Shown here one piece after another: positions 49,726 to 61,548 of a stretch of DNA of 64,000 nucleotides. The notes beneath the pieces are model-generated. The model was not told the origin of the DNA. It made no database searches and saw only the letters and a list, made by a program, of their open reading frames with translations. How positions within the stretch are numbered: the first letter of the stretch is position 1; each line of letters begins with the position of its first letter. Both the position numbers and the translations under genes were made by a program. Origin of the DNA: Eurosta solidaginis (taxonomy: Eukaryota > Arthropoda > Insecta > Diptera > Tephritidae). The DNA is taken from the NCBI RefSeq assembly GCF_040869045.1, contig NC_090322.1, positions 83,537,675-83,601,674 of the forward strand, in the 5' to 3' direction.

Positions 49726-52700
49726 AAATTGTCGCTCTGATGCAAACAACTGATGAGTTATCTACTTAAATTTGTTGAACAAAACGACTTACGTATTTTA
49801 AGTATGCTAACCTTTAGCCCGGTAAGCAAATTAAAAAAAAAAACGCAATATGTAGGCTACACGAGAACGGAGACGTCGAGTAACCAAAACAAATGCGTTA
49901 AACAAATTCGTACACATTATTTATCAATTATCTCTAGAATTAAAGGATATACAACGAGAAACAACGTTTGACAACCTTTAAACAGTTTTAATAACTATCT
50001 CAAAAATTGTCGCTCTGATGCAAACAACTGATGAGTTATCTACTTAAATTTGTTGATCAAAACGACTTACGTATTTTAAGCATGTTAACCTTTAGCCCGG
50101 TAAGCAAATTAAAAAAAAAAACGCAATATGTAGGCTACACGAGAACGGAGACGTCGAGTAACCAAAACAAATGCGTTAAACAAATTCCTACACGTTATTT
50201 ATCAATTTAACTCTAGAATTAAAGGATATACAACGAGAAACAACGTTTGACAACCTTTAAACAGTTTTAATAACTATCTCAAAAATTGTCGCTCTGATGC
50301 AAACAACTGATGAGTTATCTACTCAAATTTGTTGAACAAAACGACTTACGTATTTTAAGCATGCTAACCTTTAGCCCGGTAAGCAAATTAAAAAAAAAAC
50401 GCAATATGTAGGCTACACGAGAACGGAGACGTCGAGTAACCAAAACAAATGCGTTAAACAAATTCGTACACGTTATTTATCAATTTAACTCTAGAATTAA
50501 AGGATATACAACGAGAAACAACGTTTGACAACCTTTAAACAGTTTTAATAACTATCTCAAAAATTGTCGCTCTGATGCAAACAACTGCTGAGTTATCTAC
50601 TCAAATTTGTTGAACAAAACGACTTACGTATTTTAAGCATGCTAACCTTTAGCCCGGTAAGCAAATTAAAAAAAAAACGCAATATGTAGGCTACACGAGA
50701 ACGGAGACGTCGAGTAAACAAAACAAATGCGTTAAACAAATTCGTACACGTTATTTATCAATTTAACTCTAGAATTAAAGGATATACAACGAGAAACAAC
50801 GTTTGACAACCTTTAAACAGTTTTAATAACTATCTCAAAAATTGTCGCTCTGATGCAAACAACTGATGAGTTATCTACTTAAATTTGTTGAACAAAACGA
50901 CTTACGTATTTTAAGCATGCTAACATTTAGCCCGGTAAGCAAATTTAAAAAAAAACGCAATATGTAGGCTACACGAGAACGGAGACGTCGAGTAACTAAA
51001 ACAAATGCGTTAAACAAATTCCTACACGTTATTTATCAATTTAACTCTAGAATTAAAGGATATACAACGAGAAACAACGTTTGACAACCTTTAAACAGTT
51101 TTAATAACTATCTCAAAAATTGTTGCTCTGATGCAAACAACTGATTAGTTATCTACTTAAATTTGTTGAACAAAACGACTTACGTATTTTAAGCATGCTA
51201 ACCTTTAGCCCGGTAAGCAAATTAAAAAAAAAATGCAATATGTAGGCTACACGAGAACGGAGACGTCGAGTAACCAAAACAAATGCGCTAAACAAATTCC
51301 TACACGTTATTTATCAATTTAACTCTAGAATTAAAGGATATACAACGAGAAACAACGTTTGACAACCTTTAAACAGTTTTAATAACTATCTCAAAAATTG
51401 TCGCTCTGATGCAAACAACTGATGAGTTATCTACTTAAATTTGTTGAACAAAACGACTTACGTATTTTAAGTATGCTAACCTTTAGCCCGGTAAGCAAAT
51501 TAAAAAAAAAAACGCAATATGTAGGCTACACGAGAACGGAGACGTCGAGTAACCAAAACAAATGCGTTAAACAAATTCGTACACATTATTTATCAATTAT
51601 CTCTAGAATTAAAGGATATACAACGAGAAACAACGTTTGACAACCTTTAAACAGTTTTAATAACTATCTCAAAAATTGTCGCTCTGATGCAAACAACTGA
51701 TGAGTTATCTACTTAAATTTGTTGAACAAAACGACTTACGTATTTTAAGCATGTTAACCTTTAGCCCGGTAAGCAAATTAAAAAAAAACGCAATATGTAG
51801 GCTACACGAGAACGGAGACGTCGAGTAACCAAAACAAATGCGTTAAACAAATTCCTACACGTTATTTATCAATTTAACTCTAGAATTAAAGGATATACAA
51901 CGAGAAACAACGTTTGACAACCTTTAAACAGTTTTAATAACTATCTCAAAAATTGTCGCTCTGATGCAAACAACTGATGAGTTATCTACTCAAATTTGTT
52001 GAACAAAACGACTTACGTATTTTAAGCATGCTAACCTTTAGCCCGGTAAGCAAATTAAAAAAAAAAAACGCAATATGTAGGCTACACGAGAACGGAGACG
52101 TCGAGTAACCAAAACAAATGCGTTAAACAAATTCGTACACGTTATTTATCAATTTAACTCTAGAATTAAAGGATATACAACGAGAAACAACGTTTGACAA
52201 CCTTTAAACAGTTTTAATAACTATCTCAAAAATTGTCGCCCTGATGCAAACAACTGATGAGTTATCTACTTAAATTTGTTGAACAAAACGACTTACATAT
52301 TTTAAGCATGTTAACCTTTAGCCCGGTAAGCAAATTAAAAAAAAAAACGCAATATGTAGGCTACACGAGAACGGAGACGTCGAGTAACCAAAACAAATGC
52401 GTTAAACAACTTCCTACACGTTATTTATCAATTTAACTCTAGAATTAAAGGATATACAACGAGAAACAACGTTTGACAACCTTTAAACAGTTTTAATAAC
52501 TATCTCAAAAATTGTCGCTCTGATGCAAACAACTGATGAGTTATCTACTTAAATTTGTTGAACAAAACGACTTACGTATTTTAAGCATGCTAACATTTAG
52601 CCCGGTAAGCAAATTTAAAAAAAAACGCAATATGTAGGCTACACGAGAACGGAGACGTCGAGTAACTAAAACAAATGCGTTAAACAAATTCCTACACGTT

Positions 52701-52950
52701 ATTTATCAATTTAACTCTAGAATTAAAGGATATACAACGAGAAACAACGTTTGACAACCTTTAAACAGTTTTAATAACTATCTCAAAAATTGTTGCTCTG
52801 ATGCAAACAACTGATTAGTTATCTACTTAAATTTGTTGAACAAAACGACTTACGTATTTTAAGCATGCTAAGCTTTAGCCCGGTAAGCAAATTAAAAAAA
52901 AAATGCAATATGTAGGCTACACGAGAACGGAGACGTCGAGTAACCAAAAC
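49600..52950 (+). repeat. Tandem duplication of a 6-monomer block (~1669 bp unit)
   Basis: Markers at a constant offset of about 1669 bp: ATGCGCTAAAC (49614/51283), AAGTATGCTAACC (49800/51469), ACATTATTTATCAATTATC (about 49913/51582), GCATGTTAACC (about 50082/51749), CTAACATTTAGC (about 50919/52588), GAGTAACTAAAAC (about 50991/52660), and TTGTTGCTCTG with CTGATTAGTT (about 51120/52790). The left edge overlaps the end of the 834 bp duplication, whose ATGCGCTAAAC unit became the first unit of this block. Confidence 0.9.
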
Positions 52951-54890
52951 AAATGCGTTAAACAAATTCCTACACGTTATTTATCAATTTAACTCTAGAA
53001 TTAAAGGATATACAACGAGAAACAACGTTTGGCAACCTTTAAACAGTTTTAATAACTATCTCAAAAATTGTCGCTCTGATGCAAACAACTGATGAGTTAT
53101 CTACTTAGATTTGTTGAACAAAACGACTTACGTATTTTAAGCATGCTAACCTTTAGCCCGGTAAGCAAATTAAAAAAAAAATGCAATATGTAGGCTACAC
53201 GAGAACGGAGACGTCGAGTAACCAAAACAAATGCGTTAAACAAATTCCTACACGTTATTTATCAATTTAACTCTAGAATTAAAGGTTATACAACGAGAAA
53301 CAACGTTTGACAACCTTTAAACAGTTTTAATAACTGTCTCAAAAATTGTCGCTCTGATGCAAACAACTGATGAGTTATCTACTTAGATTTCTTGAACAAA
53401 ACGACTTACGTATTTTAAGCATGCTAACCTTTAGCCCAGTAAGCAAATTAAAAAAAAACGCAATATGTAGGCTACACGAGAGCGGAGACGTCGAGTAACC
53501 AAAACAAATGCGTTAAACAAATTCCTACACGTTATTTTCAATTTAACTCTAGAATTAAAGGATATAAAACGAGAAACAACGTTTGACAACCTTTAAACAG
53601 TTTTAATAACTATCTCAAAAATTGTCGCTCTGATGCAAACAACTGATGAGTTATCTACTTAAATTTGTTGAACAAAACGACTTACGTATTTTAAGCATGC
53701 TAACCTTTAGCCCGGTAAGCAAATTAAAAAAAAAACGCAATATGTAGGCTACACGAGAACGGAGACGTCGAGTAACCAAAACAAATGCGTTAAACAAATT
53801 CCTACACGTTATTTATCAATTTAACTCTAGAATTAAAGGATATACAACGAGAAACAACGTTTGACAACCTTTAAACAGTTTTAATAACTATCTCAAAAAT
53901 TGTCGCTCTGATGCAAACAACTGATGAGTTATCTACTTAAATTTGTTGAACAAAACGACTTACGTATTTTAAGCATGCTAACCTTTAGCCCGGAAGCAAA
54001 TTAAAAAAAAAACGCAATATGTAGGCTACACGAGAACGGAGACGTCGAGTAACTAAAACAAATGCGTTAAACAAATTCGTACACGTTATTTATCAATTTA
54101 ACTCTAGAATTAAAGGATATACAACGAGAAACAACGTTTGAGAACCTTTAAACAGTTTTAATAACTATCTCAAAAATTGTTGCTCTGATGCAAACAACTG
54201 ATGAGTTATCTACTTAAATTTGTTGAACAAAACGACTTACGTATTTTAAGCATGCTAACCTTTAGCCCGGTAAGCAAATTAAAAAAAAACGCAATATGTA
54301 GGCTACACGAGAACGGAGACGTCGAGTAACCAAAACAAATGCGTTAAACAAATTCCTACACGTTATTTATCAATTTAACTCTAGAATTAAAGGATATACA
54401 ACGAGAAACAACGTTTGACAACCTTTAAACAGTTTTAATAACTATCTCAAAAATTGTCGCTCTGATGCAAACAACTGATGAGTTATCTACTCATATTTGT
54501 TGAACAAAACGACTTACGTATTTTAAACATGCTAACCTTTAGCCCGGTAAGCAAATTAAAAAAAAACGCAATATTAGGCTACACGAGAACGGAGACGTCG
54601 AGTAACCAAAAGAAATGCGTTAAACAAATTCCTACACGTTATTTATCAATTTAACTCTAGAATTAAAGGATATACAACGAGAAACAACGTTTGACAACCT
54701 TTAAACAGTTTTAATAACTATCTCAAAAATTGTCGCTCTGATGCAAACAACTGATGAGTTATCTACTTAAATTTGTTGAACAAAACGACTTACGTATTTT
54801 AAGCATGCTAACCTTTAGCCCGGTAAGCAAATTAAAAAAAAAACGCAAAATGTAGGCTACACGAGAACGGAGACGTCGAGTAACCAAAAC
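52950..54890 (+). repeat. Array sub-region between duplications
   Basis: About seven ordinary monomers with scattered private changes: TTTGGCAACC (about 53029), CTACTTAGATTT (about 53101 and 53378), GGTTATAC (about 53284), TTATTTTCAATTT with a lost TA (about 53533), CCCGGAAGC with lost TA (about 53989), and CAATATTAGGC with lost GT (about 54570). No gene and no foreign DNA were found. Confidence 0.85.
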
Positions 54891-57650
54891 AAATGCGTTA
54901 AACAAATTCATACACGTTATTTATCAATTTGACTCTAGAATTAAAGGTTATACAACGAGAAACAACGTTTGACAACCTTTAAACAGTTTTAATAACTATC
55001 TCAAAAATTGTCGCTCTGATGCAAACAACTGATGAGTTATCTACTTAAATTTGTTGAACAAAACGACTTACGTATTTTAAGCATGCTAACCTTTAGCCCG
55101 GTAAGCAAATTAAAAAAAAACGCAATATGTAGGCTACACGAGAACGGAGACGTCGATTACCAAAACAAATGCGTTAAACAAATTCGTACACGTTATTTAT
55201 CAATTTAACTCTAGAATTAAAGGATATACAACGAGAAACAACGTTTGACAACCTTTAAACAGTTTTAATAACTATCTCAAAAATTGTCGCTCTGATGCAA
55301 ACAACTGATGAGTTATCTACTTAAATTTGTTGAACAAAACGACTTACGTATTTTAAGCATGCTAACCTTTAGCCCGGTAAGCAAATTAAAAAAAAACGCA
55401 ATATGTAGGCTACACGAGAAAGGAGACGTCGAGTAACCAAAACAAATGCGTTGAACAAATTCCTACACGTTATTTATCAATTTAACTCTAGAATTAAAGG
55501 ATATACAACGAGAAACAACGTTTGACAACCTTTAAACAGTTTTAATAACTATCTCAAAAATTGTCGCTCTGATGCAAACAACTGATGAGTTATCTACTCA
55601 AATTTGTTGAACAAAACGACTTACGTATTTTAAACATGCTAACCTTTAGCCCGGTAAGCATATTAAAAAAAAAACGCAATATGTAGGCTACACGAGAACG
55701 GAGACGTCGAGTAACCAAAGCAAATGCGTTAAACAAATTCGTACACGTTATTTATCAATTTAACTCTAGAATTAAAGGATATACAACGAGAAACAACGTT
55801 TGACAACCTTTAAACAGTTTTAATAACTATCTCAAAAATTGTCGCTCTGATGCAAACAACTGATGAGTTATCTATTTAAATTTGTTGAACAAAACGACTT
55901 ACGTATTTTAAACATGCTAACCTTTAGCCCGGTAAGCAAATTAAAAAAAAAAACCCAATATGTAGGCTACACGAGAACGGAGACGTCGATTACCAAAACA
56001 AATGCGTTAAACAAATTCGTACACGTTATTTATCAATTTAACTCTAGAATTAAAGGATATACAACGAGAAACAACGTTTGACAACCTTTAAACAGTTTTA
56101 ATAACTATCTCAAAAATTGTCGCTCTGATGCAAACAACTGATGAGTTATCTACTTAAATTTGTTGAACAAAACGACTTACGTATTTTAAGCATGCTAACC
56201 TTTAGCCCGGTAAGCAAATTAAAAAAAAAAACGCAATATGTAGGCTACACGAGAACGGAGACGTCGAGTAACCAAAACAAATGCGTTAAACAAATTCCTA
56301 CACGTTATTTATCAATTTAACTCTAGAATTAAAGGATATACAACGAGAAACAACGTTTGACAACCTTTAAACAGTTTTAATAACTATCTCAAAAATTGTC
56401 GCTCTGATGCAAACAACTGATGAGTTATCTACTTAAATTTGTTGAACAAAACGACTTACGTATTTTAAGCATGCTAACCTTTAGCCCGGTAAGCAAATTA
56501 AAAAAAAACGCAATATGTAGGCTACAAGAGAACGGAGACGTCGAGTAACCAAAAAAAATGCGTTAAACAAATTCGTGCACGTTATTTATCAATTTAACTC
56601 TAGAATTAAAGGATATACAACGAGAAACAACGTTTGACAACCTTTAAACAGTTTTAATAACTATCTCAAAAATTGTCGCTCTGATGCAAACAACTGATGA
56701 GTTATCTACTTAAATTTGTTGAACAAAACGACTTACGTATTTTAAGCATGCTAACCTTTAGCCCGGTAAGCAAATTAAAAAAAAAAAACGCAATATGTAG
56801 GCTACACGAGAACGGAGACTTCGAGTAACCAAAACAAATGCGTTAAACAAATTCCTACACGTTATATATCAATTTAACTCTAGAATTAAAGGATATACAA
56901 CGAGAAACAACGTTTGACAACCTTTAAACAGTTTTAATAACTATCTCAAAAATTGTCGCTCTGATGCAAACAACTGATGAGTTATCTACTTAAATTTGTT
57001 GAACAAAACGACTTACGTATTTTAAGCATGCTAACCTTTAGCCCGGTAAGCAAATTAAAAAAAAAACGCAATATGTAGGCTACACGAGAACGGAGACGTC
57101 GAGTAACCAAAACAAATGCGTTAAACAAATTCGCACACGTTATTTATCAATTTAACTCTAGAATTAAAGGATATACAACGAGTAACAACGTTTGACAACC
57201 TTTAAATAGTTTTAATAACTATCTCAAAAATTTTCGCTCTGATGGAAACAACTGCTGAGTTATCTACCCAAATTTGTTTAACAAAACGACTTACGTATTT
57301 TAAGCATGCTAACCTTTAGCCCGGTAAGCAAATTAAAAAAAAAAAACGCAATATGTAGGCTACACGAGAACGGAGACGTCGAGTAACCAAAACAAATGCG
57401 TTAAACAAATTCGTACACGTTATTTATCAATTTAACTCTAGAATTAAAGGATATACAACGAGAAACAACGTTTGACAACCTTTAAACAGTTTTAATAACT
57501 ATCTCAAAAATTGTCGCTCTGATGCAAACAACTGATGAGTTATCTACTTAAATTTGTTGAACAAAACGACTTACGTATTTTAAGCATGCTAACCTTTAGC
57601 CCGGTAAGCAAATTAAAAAAAAAACGCAATATGTAGGCTACACGAGAACG
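54890..57650 (+). repeat. ~10-monomer block, copy 1
   Basis: An ordered set of markers is repeated to the right: ATTCATACACG with GGTTATAC (54906/57687), AGAAAGGAG with GCGTTGAAC (about 55417/57922), CCAAAGCAAATGCG with CTATTTAAA (about 55715/58220), GTCGATTACC (about 55983/58490), and CCAAAAAAAATGCG with TTCGTGCACG (about 56550/59053). The first offset is 2781 and the later ones about 2505, because copy 2 lacks the unit with GTCGATTACC at about 55153. A type C unit lies near the right end. Confidence 0.8.
57097..57375 (+). repeat. Type C monomer (right cluster, first)
   Basis: Carries GAGTAACAACG, AAATAGTTTT, GATGGAAAC and CTGCTGAG, plus two extra changes shared only with the units at about 59.9 and 61.3 kb: AATTTTCGCTC and TTTGTTTAAC. 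The right cluster is thus a sub-lineage of the type found at 22-29 kb. Confidence 0.8.
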
Positions 57651-59150
57651 GAGACGTCGAGTAACCAAAACAAATGCGTTAAACAAATTCATACACGTTA
57701 TTTATCAATTTAACTCTAGAATTAAAGGTTATACGACGAGAAACAACGTTTGACAACCTTTAAACAGTTTTAATAACTATCTCAAAAATTGTCGCTCTGA
57801 TGCAAACAACTGATGAGTTATCTACTTAAATTTGTTGAACAAAACGACTTACGTATTTTAAGCATGCTAACCTTTAGCCCGGTAAGCAAATTAAAAAAAA
57901 ACGCAATATGTAGGCCACACGAGAAAGGAGACGTCGAGTAACCAAAACAAATGCGTTGAACAAATTCCTACACGTTATTTATCAATTTAACTCTAGAATT
58001 AAAGGATATACAACGAGAAACAACGTTTGACAACCTTTAAACAGTTTTAATAACTATCTCAAAAATTGTTGCTCTGATGCAAACAACTGATGAGTTATCT
58101 ACTCAAATTTGTTGAACAAAACGACTTACGTATTTTAAACATGCTAACCTTTAGCCCGGTAAGCAAATTAAAAAAAAAACGCAATATGTAGGCTACACGA
58201 GAACGGAGACGTCGAGTAACCAAAGCAAATGCGCTAAACAAATTCGTACACGTTATTTATCAATTTAACTCTAGAATTAAAGGATATACAACGAGAAACA
58301 ACGTTTGACAACCTTTAAACAGTTTTAATAACTATCTCAAAAATTGTCGCTCTGATGCAAACAACTGATGAGTTATCTATTTAAATTTGTTGAACAAAAC
58401 GACTTACGTATTTTAAACATGCTAACCTTTAGCCCGGTAAGCAAATTCAAAAAAAACGCAATATGTAGGCTACACGAGAACGGAGACGTCGATTACCAAA
58501 ACAAATGCGTTAAACAAATTCGTACACGTTATTTATCAATTTAACTCTAGAATTAAAGGATATACAACGAGAAACAACGTTTGACAACCTTTAAACAGTT
58601 TTAATAACTATCTCAAAAATTGTCGCTCTGATGCAAACAACTGATGAGTTATCTACTTAAATTTGTTGAACAAAACGACTTACGTATTTTAAGCATGCTA
58701 ACCTTTAGCCCGGTAAGCAAATTAAAAAAAAAACGCAATATGTAGGCTACACGAGAACGGAGACGTCGAGTAACCAAAACAAATGCGTTAAACAAATTCC
58801 TACACGTTATTTATCAATTTAACTCTAGAATTAAAGGATATACAACGAGAAACAACGTTTGACAACCTTTAAACAGTTTTAATAACTATCTCAAAAATTG
58901 TCGCTCTGATGCAAACAACTGATGAGTTATCTACTTAAATTTGTTGAACAAAAGGACTTACGTATTTTAAGCATGCTAACCTTTAGCCCGGTAAGCAAAT
59001 TAAAAAAAAAAACGCAATATGTAGGCTACACGAGAACGGAGACGTCGAGTAACCAAAAAAAATGCGTTAAACAAATTCGTGCACGTTATTTATTAATTTA
59101 ACTCTAGAATTAAAGGATATACAACGAGAAACAACGTTTGACAACCTTTA
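57650..59150 (+). repeat. ~10-monomer block, copy 2 (one unit missing, partial)
   Basis: Follows copy 1 directly and keeps its markers through TTCGTGCACG at about 59076. After that the order drifts: the unit with CTACTCACATTT and AAACATGC and the AGTAATC unit have no clear partners at the expected place. The missing unit shows that loss by exchange has acted since the duplication. Confidence 0.75.
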
Positions 59151-59876
59151 AACAGTTTTAATAACTATCTCAAAAATTGTCGCTCTGATGCAAACAACTG
59201 ATGAGTTATCTACTCACATTTGTTGAACAAAACGACTTACGTATTTTAAACATGCTAACCTTTAGCCCGGTAAGCAAATTAAAAAAAAACGCAATATGTA
59301 GGCTACACGAGAACGGAGACGTCGAGTAATCAAAACAAATGCGTTAAACAAATTTCTACACGTTATTTATAAATTTAACTCTAGAATTAAAGGTTATACA
59401 ACGATAAACAACGTTTGACAACCTTTAAACAGTTTTAATAACTATCTCAAAAATTGTCGCTCTGATGCAAACAACTGATGAGTTATCTACTTAAATTTGT
59501 TGAACAAAACGACTTACGTATTTTAAGCATGCTAACCTTTAGCCCGGTAAGCAAATTAAAAAAAAAACGCAATATGTAGGCTACACGAGAACGGAGACGT
59601 CGAGTAACCAAAACAAATGCGTTAAACAAATTCGTACACGTTATTTATCAATTTAACTCTAGAATTAAAGGATATACAACGAGAAACAACGTTTGACAAC
59701 CTTTAAACATTTTTAATAACTATCTCAAAAATTGTCGCTCTGATGCAAACAACTGATGAGTTATATACTTAAATTTGTTGAACAAAACGACTTACGTATT
59801 TTAAGCATGCTAACCTTTAGCCCGGTAAGCAAATTAAAAAAAAAACGCAATATGTAGGCTACACGAGAACGGAGAC

Positions 59877-60160
59877 GTCGAGTAACCAAAACAAATGCGT
59901 TAAACAAATTCGTACACGTTATTTATCAATTTAACTCTAGAATTAAAGGATATACAACGAGTAACAACGTTTGACAACCTTTAAATAGTTTTAATAACTA
60001 TCTCAAAAATTTTCGCTCTGATGGAAACAACTGCTGAGTTATCTACTCAAATTTGTTTAACAAAACGACTTACGTATTTTAAGCATGCTAACCTTTAGCC
60101 CGGTAAGCAAAATAAAAAAAAAAAAAAACGCAATATGTAGGCTACACGAGAACGGAGACG
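59877..60160 (+). repeat. Type C monomer (right cluster, second)
   Basis: Has the same linked markers as the unit at 57097, including AATTTTCGCTC and TTTGTTTAAC. It is followed by an unusually long A run broken once by a T (CAAAATAAAAAAAAAAAA at about 60109). Confidence 0.8.
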
Positions 60161-61267
60161 TCGAGTAACCAAAACAAATGCGTTAAACAAATTCGTACAC
60201 GTTATTTATCAATTTAACTCTAGAATTAAAGGATATACAACGAGAAACAACGTTTGACAACTTTTAAACAGTTTTAATAACTATCTCAAAAATTGTCTCT
60301 CTGATGCAAACAACTGATGAGTTATCTACTTAAATTTGTTGAACAAAACGACTTACGTATTTTAAGCATGCTAACCTTTAGCCCGGTAAGCAAATTAAAA
60401 AAAAGACGCAATATGTAGGCTACACGAGAACGGAGACGTCGAGTAACCAAAACAAATGCGTTAAACAAATTCCTACACGTTATTTATCAATATAACTCTA
60501 GAATTAAAGGATATACAACGAGAAACAACGTTTGACAACCTTTAAACAGTTTTAATAACTATCTCAAAAATTGTCGCTCTGATGCAAACAACTGATGAGT
60601 TATCTACTTAAATTTGTTGAACAAAACGACTTACGTATTTTAACAATGCTAACCTTTAGCCCGGTAAGCAAATTAAAAAAAAAACGCAATATGTAGGCTA
60701 CACGAGAACGGAGACGTCGAGTAACCAAAACAAATGCGTTAAACAAATTCGTACACGTTATTTATCAATTTAACTCTAGAATTAAAGGATATACAACGAG
60801 AAACAACGTTTGACAACCTTTAAACAGTTTTAATAACTATCTCAAAAATTGTCGCTCTGATGCAAACAACTGATGAGTTATCTACTTAAATTTGTTGAAC
60901 AAAACGACTTACGTATTTTAAGCATGCTAACCTTTAGCCCGGTAAGCAAATTAAAAAAAAAACGCAATATGTAGGCTACACGAGAACGGAGACGTCGAGT
61001 AACCAAAACAAATGCGTTAAACAAATTCCTACACGTTATATATCAATTTAACTCTAGAATTAAAGGATATACAACGAGAAACAACGTTTGACAACCTTTA
61101 AACAGTTTTAATAACTATCTCAAAAATTGTCGCTCTGATGCAAACAACTGATGAGTTATCTACTTAAATTTGTTGAACAAAACGACTTACGTATTTTAAG
61201 CATGCTAACCTTTAGCCCGGTAAGCAAATTAAAAAAAAAACGCAATATGTAGGCTACATAAGAACGG

Positions 61268-61548
61268 AGACGTCGAGTAACCAAAACAAATGCGTTAAAC
61301 AAATTCGTACACGTTATTTATCAATTTAACTCAAGAATTAAAGGATATACAACGAGTAACAACGTTTGACAACCTTTAAATAGTTTTAATAACTATCTCA
61401 AAAATTTTCGCTCTGATGGAAACAACTGCTGAGTTATCTACTCAGATTTGTTTAACAAAACGACTTACGTATTTTAAGCATGCTAACCTTTAGCCCGGTA
61501 AGCAAATTAAAAAAAAAAACGCAATATGTAGGCTACACGAGAACGGAG
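61268..61548 (+). repeat. Type C monomer (right cluster, third)
   Basis: Has the same linked markers; the GAGTAAC site is about 1394 bp (five monomers) from the second member. Private changes are ACATAAGAACGG before it and AACTCAAGAATT in it. The unit before it has CGTTATATATC, as does the unit before the first member (about 56862), so a two-unit segment was moved. Confidence 0.8.
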
